Shown: positions 42,031 through 52,600 of the stretch, one piece after another
Position numbering within the stretch: the stretch's first letter is position 1
Layout: the number at the start of each line of letters is the position of its first letter
Source: Pseudomonadota bacterium
GTDB taxonomy: Bacteria; Myxococcota_A; Polyangia; Polyangiales; Polyangiaceae
Assembly: GCA_023432025.1 (NCBI GenBank)
Contig: JAEYVE010000083.1
Coordinates: forward strand, 1 to 64,000
Direction: 5' to 3'
DNA: 64,000 nucleotides
Position numbers and translations under genes: made by a program
Notes under the pieces: generated by a model
Database searches by the model: none
Told to the model about the DNA's origin: nothing
What the model saw: only the letters and a program-made list of their open reading frames with translations

Positions 42031-44679
42031 TCAGGGGAGGCCAAACGGAAGTACCTCGATGCGAGCGAGCGGCTGCGCGCCGTCGTACAAAGCAAACGGC
42101 GCGGCGGCGCGAACCAGGTCGAGAAGGCCGTTCGGCAAGAGCGCGCGCGTTTCCGCAGCGGCTTCGGCGCGCACGCCCTCCACGCCGAGGATGCGACCGA
42201 GCAAGCTCTGATCCGGCTCCGGCCACTCGATGATGGGGCTGTCGCTCCGCAGACCGGCGGCGGCTCGCGCGTAAGCGAGCGCCTGACGGAGGCCGCCGAG
42301 CTCGTCCACCAGGCCGCGTTCCTTGGCTTGACGACCCGTCCACACGCGTCCGCGCGCGACCTCGTCCACCTGCTCCTTGGTCATCTTGCGACCGTCCGCT
42401 ACCCGACGCAGGAACATGCCGTAAAACTGGCGCACCTTGCGCTTCAGCTCTTCCTTTTCGTCGGCGGTGTAGGGCCGATAGATGGACTCTGCGTCGGCGC
42501 GCGGCGCCGTTCGGTACGTTTCGGCGTTCACGCCGATTTTTTCGAGGAGCTGCGCGATGTCCGCCTTGCCGTAGAAAATACCGATGCTGCCGGTGATGCT
42601 GAGCGGGTTGGCGAAAATGCGCGTACCGGGCGCGGAAATGTAGTAGCCGCCGGACGCCGCTGCGCTGCCCATGCTCACGATGACCGGTTTGTGAGCGGCG
42701 GTGAGCTGCACTTGGCGCCAAATGACGTCCGCCGCCATGGCCGAGCCGCCGCCGGTCTCCACGCGCAGCACCACGGCGCCGATCATGGGGTTTTCGCGGG
42801 CGTTCTTCAGTGCCTCCGCGATGGTGTACGAACCTACGGTTTCGATGCCGATGAACGGGTACGTCTTGCTGCGCCCGTCCACCATGTCTCCGTCCACGTA
42901 CACGACGGCGACGTGCTGCTGCGGGCCAAAGCGCTGCTTTCGACGCGGCGCGCGGCGATCGTCCAAAAGCGAAATGTCGCGCCCCGTGAGCTTTCTCACC
43001 TCGTCTTCGAGCATGTCGTCGAAGGCGTAGCCGTCCACGAGGCCCGCGCGCTTGGCTTCCGCCGACACGAAGGGGCCCGAGGCGATGGTCTTGCGCAGCT
43101 GCTCCGGCGGGAGCTTGCGCCCCGTGGACAAGCCGTACGTCAGCTCCCGTTCGACTTGGCTCAAGAGGTCGATTTTATCGGCGCGCGCCACGTCCGTGGA
43201 CTCGCTGCGCACGAACGCCTCCGGCGCGCTCTTGTGCTCACCGATGCGCACGAAGTCCGCCCGAATGCCGAGCTTGTCGAGCAGGTCCTTGAAGTAGAGG
43301 TACGTGGTGGAGAGCCCCGCGAAGCGGACGCCGCCGGCGGGGTTGATGAGGATGCGGTCCGCGCCCGCGCACACGTAGAGCGCGCTGCCGGAGGCGTCCT
43401 CCAAGTGGCAGAGAACCTGCTTGCCCTTTTCGCGCAGATAATAGACGGCGTCGGCGAGCTCCTGCGCCTGCGCCAGCGACTCGGCGGGGCTCGAGCGGAG
43501 CTCGAGCACCACGGCGTGCGCTTGGGGTTCCTCGTCCGCCAGCGACCACAGGCGACGGAGCAACGCCACGTGCTCGCGCGTGTCCGGCTTGCTTTCGAGG
43601 CGAATGCGCACGGCGTAGCCGACGTTCTCTCCGCCCGTGTTTTCGCGGAAACCACGCACGGCGACTTCTGCGGCGATGTTCTTCTGCACCTCGCCCTTGG
43701 CGTCGTTGCCGAGCGCGTCTCCGAAGCGCGTGCCGGCGCTCAGCTCGAACGAGCCGCCCATGGCGTTGCCGAAGAGAACCAAGTTGGCGGACGCGAGCCA
43801 GGCGCGCTCGCGCACCTCCGAGGACGGGTCGCTCACCTCGAAGTCGCCGCGGATGCGCCCGAGCTCGGGGATGCCGATGTCGAGCACGGCGCGCGGCACC
43901 CAGTAGCCGCCTTCTTCGTCGATGAATTTGCCCTCGAAACCGAGCTCGAGGAAATCCGTGCCGAGCGGACGAATGGCGCCGGACAAGACGTAGGACGGAC
44001 CCAGGCGCACTCCGAAATCACTCGTGGGCCCGTTGATGTCGTGGCCCACGACGGCGGCCGCGAAGTAGTCGCTGGGGCGGATGGTGCCACCCAGGGACCA
44101 GCTGCCGTAGCCGTGGGCGAGGCTCGTGTCGGAGTACGAACGTTGCAGTGAGACGCCGAGCGAAGCGCTGTCCGTACCGAGCGCGAGCGCCCACGTCAGC
44201 CACTGGTAGTTGGCGGACTGCCCCAAGAACATGTCGCGCGAGGCGGCGTCCGGCGGGTCCACCATGTCGAAGCGAAGACCGGTAGCCAACGGGAGAAAGG
44301 GCAAAGGAAAGGCGAGCCCCACCGCGTTGCCCTGCGACGGAATCAGCGAACGGTCGTCCAGAAACTGCCCGGTCCAGCGTAGCTCGAAGCCCGGCATCAC
44401 TCCCAAGTTGGCGGGGTTCTGGACGATGGCCGTCGAGTCCGCGTTGGTGGCGGCGGTCCGCGCGATCGCCGGCAGCGGCACGGGGCGCTGCACCGGCTCC
44501 GCCGCGCTCGCGGAGAAAGCGCCCGCGAGCGCGCACGAAAGAGCCGCCGCGCCGAGCAGCGCTCTTTCGTTTCCTCGCCGCGCACGTGGGCGCGTTGCGC
44601 CCGAGGGGACTTGGGGGGATCGAGAATTCGACGACCGAGCGGAGCGGCGAACGATGCCGCCCTTCGAAGCAAGCCTCAC
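42031..44679 (-). CDS. sppA: SppA-type signal peptide peptidase (S49) fused to an N-terminal barrel-like domain
   Basis: An 882-residue exported protein. The GTG at 44679 overlaps the upstream stop (GTGA). After a long basic N-region comes a signal peptide (LLGAAALSCALAGAFSASAA). Residues about 60-340 are beta-rich and begin STAIVQNPANLGVMPGFELRW, reminiscent of outer-membrane-barrel proteins. Two S49 repeats follow. The first has RIGEHKSAPEAF, with the catalytic Lys. The second has VIVSMGSAAASGGYYISAPG, with the catalytic Ser, then LSITGSIGIFYGK. As in E. coli SppA, Lys and Ser come from different halves. It probably degrades cleaved signal peptides or envelope proteins. The added N-terminal domain is unusual. 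Confidence 0.83.
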   Translation of the reverse strand: MRLASKGGIVRRSARSSNSRSPQVPSGATRPRARRGNERALLGAAALSCALAGAFSASAAEPVQRPVPLPAIARTAATNADSTAIVQNPANLGVMPGFELRWTGQFLDDRSLIPSQGNAVGLAFPLPFLPLATGLRFDMVDPPDAASRDMFLGQSANYQWLTWALALGTDSASLGVSLQRSYSDTSLAHGYGSWSLGGTIRPSDYFAAAVVGHDINGPTSDFGVRLGPSYVLSGAIRPLGTDFLELGFEGKFIDEEGGYWVPRAVLDIGIPELGRIRGDFEVSDPSSEVRERAWLASANLVLFGNAMGGSFELSAGTRFGDALGNDAKGEVQKNIAAEVAVRGFRENTGGENVGYAVRIRLESKPDTREHVALLRRLWSLADEEPQAHAVVLELRSSPAESLAQAQELADAVYYLREKGKQVLCHLEDASGSALYVCAGADRILINPAGGVRFAGLSTTYLYFKDLLDKLGIRADFVRIGEHKSAPEAFVRSESTDVARADKIDLLSQVERELTYGLSTGRKLPPEQLRKTIASGPFVSAEAKRAGLVDGYAFDDMLEDEVRKLTGRDISLLDDRRAPRRKQRFGPQQHVAVVYVDGDMVDGRSKTYPFIGIETVGSYTIAEALKNARENPMIGAVVLRVETGGGSAMAADVIWRQVQLTAAHKPVIVSMGSAAASGGYYISAPGTRIFANPLSITGSIGIFYGKADIAQLLEKIGVNAETYRTAPRADAESIYRPYTADEKEELKRKVRQFYGMFLRRVADGRKMTKEQVDEVARGRVWTGRQAKERGLVDELGGLRQALAYARAAAGLRSDSPIIEWPEPDQSLLGRILGVEGVRAEAAAETRALLPNGLLDLVRAAAPFALYDGAQPLARIEVLPFGLP

Positions 44680-45854
44680 GTGTTCACCTCGGCCGGGAGC
44701 ATGCCGCGCGCGCGCGCCACCGTGAAGATCTCCTCGCTGCGGCGCGCGAGCTCGTCGTGATCTTTGACGGGCAAAAAGCGCGATCCTGCGCCCGCGCGAG
44801 GGACGACCAAGTAGCGCGTGGGCAGCGCGAACGTCACCTCGCCGATCAGGCGCTCGAATTGGACGACCGGCTCGTCGTCGACCTTCTTGCTCACCACGAA
44901 GTACGTCCACTCGATCTCGAGATCTCGAAGCTGGACGGCGTCGAACACGAACGTGTTGACGTTGAACACGCGCACGCCCTCCGGATCGAAGCACTCCGGG
45001 AGCCGGAACTCCTCCAGCACGACCGGTTGCCCATCGAGGCGCACGGGGATGCCGCCGCGGTCGCCCGGGACTTTGTCGACTACCTCGCAAGTCACGGCTT
45101 TTTGGCCGTCCAAGTGGAAGCCGACGACGAGCGGATCGAGCCCGCCGCCGAGGTTGTCCAAGTTGGTGACCATGACCAAACGCCCGCCCCCGGCGATGAA
45201 GCGATCGAGCAGGCCGCTTTGCGCGAGCGCTTCGGGCAAGTCTCCGTGCCCCGGCGCGTGGACGCTGGGCTCACCTCGGGCGTCACGAAACACGCGGCCC
45301 TCGGGCGTGAGCCGCACCGACAGGAGCTGCGGAAACACGGCCACGTCGAAGCCGTCGAGGCGCGCGCCGAGCGCTTCGCGGATCGGGCCGTCGGTGGTGT
45401 GGCTGCTCATGAGCCACAGCGGCGCGCGCGCGCCGTAACGCTCCACGAGCGTTTCCGCTTCACGGAGTCGGAGGTCGAGGAACGTTTTCCCAGGAAGCGC
45501 TTCGACCAGCGCCTTCACCACGCCGCCCATGCGCGTCGCCATGCCGCCGGCGAGCACGACCAGCGCACATTGCCCGGCGCGGAGCGCGGCTTCACCGAGC
45601 GCTCGCAGGCGCGCCTCCTCGGCGCTGCCCGGGGCGGGGAGCGTGGCGAGGTCGTCGCTCTCACACGGTGTGACGACACCGCGCACGCGGTTGTCTTGGG
45701 CGGCAGCGGAGCCGTCGCTCAAGCGGGCCGCCAATTGGAAGAAGCGGGCGCGGTCGAAGCGATGTCGCGTCAACAGGGCCGCGACCTCCTGGGGTAGCGC
45801 GTCCAGCTCGTCTGCGAGCGTTCCCTTCGTCGGCGTACTCGTGGCCAAGGTCAT
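44676..45854 (-). CDS. UDPGP-type nucleotide-sugar pyrophosphorylase
   Basis: A 392-residue enzyme. ATG 45854 is preferred because GGAGGA lies five bases upstream; an ATG at 45884 lacks a ribosome site. The nucleotide-binding loop CALVVLAGGMATRMGGVVKAL and GKTFLDLRL are typical of the eukaryotic-like UDP-glucose/UDP-GlcNAc pyrophosphorylase family. WLMSSHTTDGPI, SVHAPGHGDLPEAL, GGGRLVMVTNLDNLGG and VRVFNVNTFVFD support it. It should form a UDP-sugar from UTP and a sugar 1-phosphate, with the sugar undetermined. It heads the minus-strand run and its stop overlaps the sppA start. Confidence 0.82.
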   Translation of the reverse strand: MTLATSTPTKGTLADELDALPQEVAALLTRHRFDRARFFQLAARLSDGSAAAQDNRVRGVVTPCESDDLATLPAPGSAEEARLRALGEAALRAGQCALVVLAGGMATRMGGVVKALVEALPGKTFLDLRLREAETLVERYGARAPLWLMSSHTTDGPIREALGARLDGFDVAVFPQLLSVRLTPEGRVFRDARGEPSVHAPGHGDLPEALAQSGLLDRFIAGGGRLVMVTNLDNLGGGLDPLVVGFHLDGQKAVTCEVVDKVPGDRGGIPVRLDGQPVVLEEFRLPECFDPEGVRVFNVNTFVFDAVQLRDLEIEWTYFVVSKKVDDEPVVQFERLIGEVTFALPTRYLVVPRAGAGSRFLPVKDHDELARRSEEIFTVARARGMLPAEVNT

Positions 45855-46036
45855 GTCGTCCTCCAACGCCCCGCTCTTCGTCATGGGCGGGTACTATATG
45901 GGCGAGGCGCACGCTTGGTTACGGCCGAACGTCATGATTTTGCAGGCGCGCGCGGAGGGCCGAGCGTAACCCGGGCTCTTTCCGGCGCGTGAGCGCGGCT
46001 TTTGTGTGGAGCGGGCCCGCGCGCCGAAGTTCCACT

Positions 46037-47671
46037 ATGCTGAGGTCGCACGTGTCACTCCGTCGAAGGGCGCTCTCCGTGGGATCCCTCGTCGCTCCTC
46101 TGGCGCTGGCTGGCGGGTTGGCGGCGGCGCCGGTGTTGCACAAGCGCTTCGAGCCGGACGCCGCGGACGACATTCGTCGCGGCGCGCGTACCGCCGGGGG
46201 GCGCATACCGGCCGCCATGAACACGGAGAGCGGCGTCGTGCGCGCTCCCGACGAGCACTCGGCATCGCGTCCAGGCGAGGTGTACGGCGCGGCCGCGGCG
46301 AGCGGTGGGTCTTCGTACCAGATCGATCGGCTGACGACGCAGCCCGACGTGGTGAGCTACGACGACCCGTTTTCACCCAGTGTCGTCCCCTTCAAGCGGC
46401 TTTACGCGTTCGACGCGGTGGGGGAAGCGCTGGACCTCGTCGTGGGAGATCCGCGCCTTCACCCGGTCGACGTGGGCGGCTCCGTCGCTGCTGGAGAGGA
46501 CGCCTTTTACGGGGATCTCAGCGTCGACTTGGTGAAGGACGTCCCGGTGCGCATTCCGAGCGTGGGCCCGGACACGGCGCTGCGCGCCCTCCAAAGCGAC
46601 GTGAAGGCGAAGCTCGAGGTGCGACGGGACGGCGCGGACAATTGGTTCGTCGTTTCCGACCGCTCGACGCGAGCGCGTCTCCTCGTGCAGTTGTCGGTTC
46701 CGCGCGCTGTGTTCGGTGGAGAGTTCGGCGCCGTCAGCTTTGCTTCGCTTTCGGCGCACGTCCGTCCATTGCCGGAGGGCGTGCGTGGGGCCGCCGATCG
46801 TGTGCTTTCGCACATTGGTGTCCGCACGGGCGCATCGCCTCGCGAGGTGCTCACGGCTTTGGTCGCGTACTTCCGCTCGTTCGCACCTTCGGACGACGTG
46901 CCGACGGCGCAGACGACGGACGGTCTGTACGAAGAGCTCGCCTTGTCCAAGAAAGGCGTTTGTCGGCACCGCGCGTACGCTTTTCTCGTCACGGCCCTGC
47001 GCGCCGGTCTGCCGACGCGGTTCGTCCACAACGAGGCGCACGCGTGGGTCGAGGTGTTCGACGGCAAGCTCTGGCACCGCATCGATCTCGGAGGCGCAGC
47101 GGGGCGCTTGGACTATCCCAAGTCGCCGGACGTTCCGATCCATCGTCCTCCGAGAGACCGGCTGCCGTGGCCGGAGAACGCCTCGCCCGGTTTGGGGCTC
47201 TCGGAAAGCGGCGGAGCGAGCTCCGGTTCCGCGCCGGATCCGGGCGGCGCCGCGCAGGACGGTCGGGAGCCGGCGGCGCAAGCTCCCGGGTCCGCTCCCG
47301 GGTCCGCTCCCGGGTCCACGCCCACGCCCGCGCCCACGTCTGCCATCCCGCCTCCTTCGACCCCGCAAACGGAGTCTCCCGCACGCGCGCCCAGTGAGGT
47401 CACGCTGGAGCTCGGGGGACGCGACGTACGGCGAGGTCACCCGCTGCGCGTCTTCGGACGGCTCACCAGCGAGGGACGCCCGTGCGCGTTCTCCAGGGTC
47501 GATCTGGTCTTGCGCGGCGGGGATGGCCGAGATCTGCCGCTCGGCTCACTCGCCACCGACGAGAGCGGGCGTTACGCCGGAGAGGTCGTGATGCCCATGG
47601 ACGCTCCTGTCGGGGACGAAGTGATCGAGGCCAGGAGTCCGGGCAGCGGCCGTTGTGGCCCGACGCGCTAA
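46037..47671 (+). CDS. Exported transglutaminase-like protein
   Basis: A 544-residue protein from the ATG at 46037. The signal-like N-terminus (LRRRALSVGSLVAPLALAGG) suggests export or a single anchor. The transglutaminase-like core (about residues 270-365) has the Cys-His-Asp triad: SKKGVCRHRAYAF, VHNEAHAWVEVFDG and LWHRIDLGG. Such domains act as peptidases or amide-bond enzymes on envelope proteins. A Pro/Gly/Ser linker (about 390-455) with 12-bp DNA repeats leads to a C-terminal beta domain (VTLELGGRDVRRGHPLRVFG) resembling an Ig-like fold. Divergent from the pyrophosphorylase gene. Confidence 0.75.
   Translation: MLRSHVSLRRRALSVGSLVAPLALAGGLAAAPVLHKRFEPDAADDIRRGARTAGGRIPAAMNTESGVVRAPDEHSASRPGEVYGAAAASGGSSYQIDRLTTQPDVVSYDDPFSPSVVPFKRLYAFDAVGEALDLVVGDPRLHPVDVGGSVAAGEDAFYGDLSVDLVKDVPVRIPSVGPDTALRALQSDVKAKLEVRRDGADNWFVVSDRSTRARLLVQLSVPRAVFGGEFGAVSFASLSAHVRPLPEGVRGAADRVLSHIGVRTGASPREVLTALVAYFRSFAPSDDVPTAQTTDGLYEELALSKKGVCRHRAYAFLVTALRAGLPTRFVHNEAHAWVEVFDGKLWHRIDLGGAAGRLDYPKSPDVPIHRPPRDRLPWPENASPGLGLSESGGASSGSAPDPGGAAQDGREPAAQAPGSAPGSAPGSTPTPAPTSAIPPPSTPQTESPARAPSEVTLELGGRDVRRGHPLRVFGRLTSEGRPCAFSRVDLVLRGGDGRDLPLGSLATDESGRYAGEVVMPMDAPVGDEVIEARSPGSGRCGPTR
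47282..47317 (+). repeat. 12-bp tandem repeat, three perfect copies
   Basis: gctcccgggtcc is repeated at 47282-47293, 47294-47305 and 47306-47317 and encodes GSAP-type units in the linker of the transglutaminase-like protein. In-frame copy-number change is possible. Confidence 0.9.
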
Positions 47672-48085
47672 ACGTCTCGGGCAGCGGTGTCCGCGGCGCT
47701 CGGCGCTCGGCGCTGGTGCAAAGCATCGCCGGAGCGTGCGAGCGCGCGAGGCGAGGGGAGCCCATGCACCTGGGGGGCATTTCCACGGCGAGTCTCCCGA
47801 GGCGCCCGGCGTGACGTCTCGCCCGAGCCACGCGACGTGATTCGTAGAGGCCACGGCGGGGATCGCTGGCTCCCCAAGGCAGCGACGTACAGGGAGAAAT
47901 GGACTGGGGAAAACTTGGTGAAACAGTTGTTTCGACCCCGTCAAAGTCGCGAATTTCTAAGGGGGAACAGAGAATTCAAGAATTTCCCCAGCGGACCGAA
48001 AGCCAAGACCATTTACTAGGTGGAAGCCTTCCAGATACTAGCTTGTTGCTACCTGGGCGAAGTGCCCTCGGTGGGCCGGAGCACC
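47672..48085. other. Long intergenic region before the undecaprenyl-phosphate sugar transferase
   Basis: About 414 bases with no supported gene, unless the GTG at 48020 is the true start. From about 47895 to 48020 it is markedly AT-richer than its surroundings. That stretch holds the palindrome at 47920-47933 and an imperfect repeat with GGGGAA and TTCCCC arms around 47953-47991. This is the likely control region of the polysaccharide/NRPS genes. Confidence 0.6.
47920..47933. promoter_or_regulatory. Palindrome GAAACA-GT-TGTTTC, possible operator
   Basis: Perfect 6-bp arms with a two-base spacer inside the AT-rich stretch, about 150 bases before the ATG at 48086. It has the size and symmetry of a helix-turn-helix dimer site. 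No matching second copy was found nearby. Confidence 0.35.
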
Positions 48086-49504
48086 ATGACCAACGAGAGA
48101 AAGATCAGGGAAGGTTTTCTCCAGAATTACGCGTCGGTCGTGACCTTGGGCCAGCGCCTGGTCGACGCGGTGCTGATCGTGGTTTCGCTCTACGTGATGG
48201 TCGGCGTTTACGACCAGCCGTGGCGTGAGCTCGAAACGATCGCCGCGTGCGTCGCGGTCATCGCCTTCTATTTGGTCTCCGAAATCAACGGACTGTATCG
48301 CTCCTGGCGAAACACGTCCGTGATTCAGGAGATCAGTCGGGCGCTTTTCACCTGGGGCTGCACCGCGATGCTCCTGCTCCTGGTCGCCTTCTCGCTCAAG
48401 CGCTCGGGGGACTTCTCCCGCGTCGTCAGCATCGGTTGGTTCGTGATCGTTCCCAACCTGATGATCGCGCTGAGGCTCGTGGTGCGCTTCGTGCTGCAGG
48501 AGCTACGCCGGCGCGGCCGAAACTCCCGCTCCGTCGTCATCGTGGGTATGACGCGTGTCGCGCAGCAGCTGGCGGATCACTTGCAAGATCCGGCGGCGGG
48601 CATGCGCCTGGTCGGCTTCTACGACGACCGCATTCCGTCTCGTCGCGAACAAATCACGGGCACCACGGCTGAATTCCGTGGCGGCTCGGACGCCCTGGTG
48701 CAGCACGTTCGCGAAGAAAAAATCGACTACGTCTACATCACGCTGCCTCTCCGCGCCGAAACGCGCATCAACGATCTGGTGCAGCGGCTCTCCGACACGA
48801 CCGCGACCGTGATGGTGGTCGGAGACTTCTTCGTGTTCGACATGCTGCACGCTCAGTGGTCCATGGTCGGAGACGTCCCCGTCGTCGCCATTTTGGACAC
48901 GCCATTTCAGGGCTTGGGCGGGTGGATCAAGCGGCTCGAGGACATCGTCCTCAGCATTCTGATCCTGCTGCTCATTTCGCTGCCGATGCTGGTCATCGCC
49001 CTGCTCATCAAGCTGACGTCGGCGGGGCCGGTGTTCTTCGTGCAGCGCCGCTATGGCCTGAACGGCCACGAAATTCCGGTCATCAAGTTCCGCACCATGA
49101 CGGTTCAAGAGGACGGAGCAGAAGTGCGTCAGGCCCAACAGGGCGACCGGCGCGTCACCAAGCTCGGCGCCTTCTTGCGCCGCACGTCATTGGACGAGCT
49201 GCCACAGTTTCTCAACGTGCTGGCCGGTCACATGTCCATCGTGGGTCCGCGGCCCCACGCCGTGGCGCACAACGAGCTCTATCGCTCGAAAATTCACCGC
49301 TACATGCTGCGGCACAAGGTGAAGCCGGGCATTACGGGGTGGGCGCAGGTCAACGGTTGGCGCGGTGAAACCGAGGCGCTCTACAAGATGGAAAAGCGTC
49401 TCGAGCACGACCTCTACTACATCCACAATTGGAACTTGCTGCTCGATCTCCGCATCATCTTCTTCACCGTTTTCGGTCGGAAGGTGCGGAGTAACGCGTA
49501 CTGA
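48086..49504 (+). CDS. Undecaprenyl-phosphate sugar phosphotransferase (WcaJ/WbaP type)
   Basis: A 472-residue inner-membrane enzyme that starts glycan assembly by moving a sugar 1-phosphate from a UDP-sugar to undecaprenyl phosphate. ATG 48086 has GGAG upstream; a GTG at 48020 would add 22 residues. Five N-terminal hydrophobic segments and a Rossmann-like central domain (SVVIVGMTRVAQQLADHL) lead to the catalytic domain: PVIKFRTMTVQEDG, LRRTSLDELPQFLNVL, MSIVGPRPHAVAHNE and VKPGITGWAQVNGWRGET. All signature motifs are present. It opens the polysaccharide/NRPS region and probably shares control with the NRPS gene 115 bases downstream. Confidence 0.9.
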   Translation: MTNERKIREGFLQNYASVVTLGQRLVDAVLIVVSLYVMVGVYDQPWRELETIAACVAVIAFYLVSEINGLYRSWRNTSVIQEISRALFTWGCTAMLLLLVAFSLKRSGDFSRVVSIGWFVIVPNLMIALRLVVRFVLQELRRRGRNSRSVVIVGMTRVAQQLADHLQDPAAGMRLVGFYDDRIPSRREQITGTTAEFRGGSDALVQHVREEKIDYVYITLPLRAETRINDLVQRLSDTTATVMVVGDFFVFDMLHAQWSMVGDVPVVAILDTPFQGLGGWIKRLEDIVLSILILLLISLPMLVIALLIKLTSAGPVFFVQRRYGLNGHEIPVIKFRTMTVQEDGAEVRQAQQGDRRVTKLGAFLRRTSLDELPQFLNVLAGHMSIVGPRPHAVAHNELYRSKIHRYMLRHKVKPGITGWAQVNGWRGETEALYKMEKRLEHDLYYIHNWNLLLDLRIIFFTVFGRKVRSNAY

Positions 49505-49619
49505 CGGCGAGGCCGCCGTCGAGGTAGCCCTGAACAAGCGCTCCGGCGGCCAAATCCGCGCGGGCGCGGGCGCCCGAACACCGTTGCCAGGCGACCTGCC
49601 TGTCTTGTAGGTAGGGCCG

Positions 49620-52600
49620 ATGACGTCGAGCGTATTGCCGGATCAGCAGCGGAATTTGCTCGCTTGCCAGCTGGCGGCGGACGCACGCGCTTTTTCGGTC
49701 TGGGTGGCGCTTTCGCTCCGCGGCGCGGTCGACGTCCCACGGCTGGTGCGCGCCGTTCAGAAGGTGCGCCTCCGCCACACGGCGCTCCACGCCTACTTGG
49801 ACGACGTCGTCGATCCTCCGAGCGTGCGCTTCGACGTGGAGGCAGCGAGCGCTCCGATCGAGGTCGTGAACGTTTCGGAGCAGTCGCTCTCTGACTGGCT
49901 CGAGTCGGGGCTCGGCGAACGCTTCGATCCGCGCGCGGCGTGGAGCCGGGTGCGCATCGGGCGCTTCGCGGACGAGAGCTACGGGCTCTTGATTGCGCTG
50001 CCTCGGGCGGCGTGTGACGCCGAGTCCACGGCGCTGCTGTACCGCGATCTCGTCCATGCCTACGACGATGAAGACGCGTCGTTCGGGAGCTCCTTGGCGG
50101 ACTTCGTGACGGCGCGCGCGGTTTCCGAGAGCGCGGCGCTGGCGGACACGCTCGGGCGCCTTTCGGGAGAGCTGCCGCCCCTCGAGCTTCCGCTCGCCGC
50201 GCCGAGGCCGGCGCTCTTCTCCCATCGTGGCCGCACCGTGCGGCGCACGCTGGGAGCGGACACCTTGGCGGAGCTCGGCGTGCTTGCAGAGCGTCACGGC
50301 GTGCTCGTGGACGACGTCATTTTGACGGTCTTCTTGGCAACGCTGCAGCGCTACTCCAATCAAGAGGAGTTCGTCGTCGCGACCGCCGCCCGACCCACCG
50401 CGTGGGAAGGCGTCGGTCCCAACGAAACGGTGTGTGTGCTGCGCGCGTTCGTCGCGGCGACCACGTCGTTCGAAAGCGCGCTCTCGTCCGTCTCCGAGGC
50501 GGCTCGCGCAGCCCGCGTGAGCGCCGTCGTTTCGTTTCAGAGTCTGGTGGACGGGCTCTCCGTTTCCCGGGACCCGAGCCGCACGCCGCTCTTTCAGGCG
50601 GGCTTCGAGCGCGAGGCTCGCCTCCGCGCGCGGAGCGCCAAGGACGGCGTGGTCTTCGAGCCCCTGCGGCTCTCCAACACGGGTGCGCGCACCGACTTGA
50701 CGCTCCTCTTCTCGGAGGAAGAGGCAGGGCTCGAGCTAGCGCTCGAGTACGCCGAGGACTCGTATGCCGCGAGCTGGGCGGAGGACTTTTTGGGGAGCTG
50801 CGCCCTGGGCCTCACCGCGTGTAGCGCGCACGTCTCTGCGCCCACGGGTCAGCTGCCGCTCCTCACCCCCGAGCAAACGGCGCTTGCGTTCTTGCCCTAC
50901 GAGGCGCGCGCGTACGACGAAACCCAGCCCGCGTTCGTGCGGCTCGGGGAGCACGCAAGGCGCACGCCGGATCGCGTTGCCGTTCTCTTGGGTGAGCAGT
51001 CGCTCACGTACGCAGCGCTGGAGGAGAGCGCCAATCGACTAGCGCATCGCTTGCGTCGGCACGGCGTGGGGCCCGAGAGCTTGGTGGGCGTGTACTGCGA
51101 GCGGTCGCTGGACATGGTCGTGGCGCTCTTGGCGGCGCACAAGGCGGGCGGCGCGTACGTTCCGCTCGACCCGACGCATCCTCGGACGCGCGTCGAAGCC
51201 ATTTTGGAGGACGCCGCGCCGCGCGTCGTCGTTACCCAGCGCGCGCTCCGCGCGCAGTGCCCGGTGTCGCCGGAAACCACGCTGATCGACGCGGACGCAG
51301 AAGACTTGGGCCAGGAGCCGGCGACCGCGCCGGAGCTCGACGTACGCCCGGACGGGCTCGCTTACGTGATTTTCACCTCGGGCTCGACCGGGCGCCCCAA
51401 GGGCGTCGAAATCACGCACCGGGCGTTCACGAACTTCGTGCACTCCATGGCGCACGCGCCGGGGCTCGCTCCGGAGGATCGCATCCTCTCGGTCACGACC
51501 TTGTCGTTCGACATCGCGGGCCTCGAGCTGCTCTTGCCCATCTACGTAGGCGCGTCCGTGGAAATCGCGGATCGGCCGACGTGCATCAACGCGGAGCGCT
51601 TGGCTCAGCGCCTTTCGGATCCCGCCGTCACCTTGCTGCAAGCAACTCCGGCGACGTTCCGCATGCTCGTGGAGTCGGGCTGGCCGGGCAGCGCGCGCCT
51701 GCGCGTTCTGTGCGGCGGCGAGGCGTTCCCGCCGGATTTGGTGGACGCTCTCCTCCGTCGCACGTCCCAGGTGTGGAACATGTACGGGCCGACGGAGACC
51801 ACGGTGTGGTCCACCTTGCAGCGCCTGACGGACGACAGACCGCCGATCCGCATCGGGCGGCCCGTGGACAACACCTCCATCTACGTTCTGAACCCGTGTG
51901 GGCAGCCCGTGCCGCGCGGTTCGATTGGTGAGCTGTGGATTGGCGGAGACGGCGTGGCGCGCGGCTATCGCGCGCGCCCCGACCTCACGGCGGAGCGCTT
52001 CATCACGGACGGTTTCCGGAGCGAGCCCGGGGCGCGCATGTATCGCACCGGAGATCTCGGCCGAGTGCTCGCCGACGGCACGTTGGAGTGCCTGGGCCGC
52101 GTGGATTTTCAGGTCAAGATCCGCGGCTACCGCATCGAGCTGGGAGACATCGAGACAGCGCTCATGAAGGTGCCCGGCGTGCGGGAGGCCGTGGTCGTAG
52201 CGCGCGAGGATCGACCGGGGGACAAGCGTTTGGTCGCCTATTTCGTGGGCGACGCCACGCAGGCGACGCTGCGCGCGAGCCTCGGCGAGGTGTTGCCGTC
52301 GTACATGGTGCCAGCCGTCTTCGTGCCGATGGACGCGCTGCCGCTGAACCCGTCCGGAAAAATCGATCGCCGCGCGTTGCCGGTGCCCGCGGAGGCGCCG
52401 AGCGCCGCGCAAGAAGGGGTGGTCGAGGCGGTCAAGGACGACACGGAGGCCACCATCCGCGCGGTGTTCGCCGACGTGTTGGGCGTGCCATCGGTGGACT
52501 CCACGTCGAGCTTCTTCGACATGGGCGGTACGTCGCTCATGTCGGTCAAGCTCGCGCAGAAGCTCGAGGCTGCGCTCGGCGCCAAGGTGCCTCTGGGGCT

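Noticed and set aside
41080..44151. A 1023-codon open frame on the plus strand
   Set aside because: It runs antisense to the ABC-like and SppA genes, which have clear motifs. The composition (His, Arg, Val, Ala) is typical of an antisense frame.
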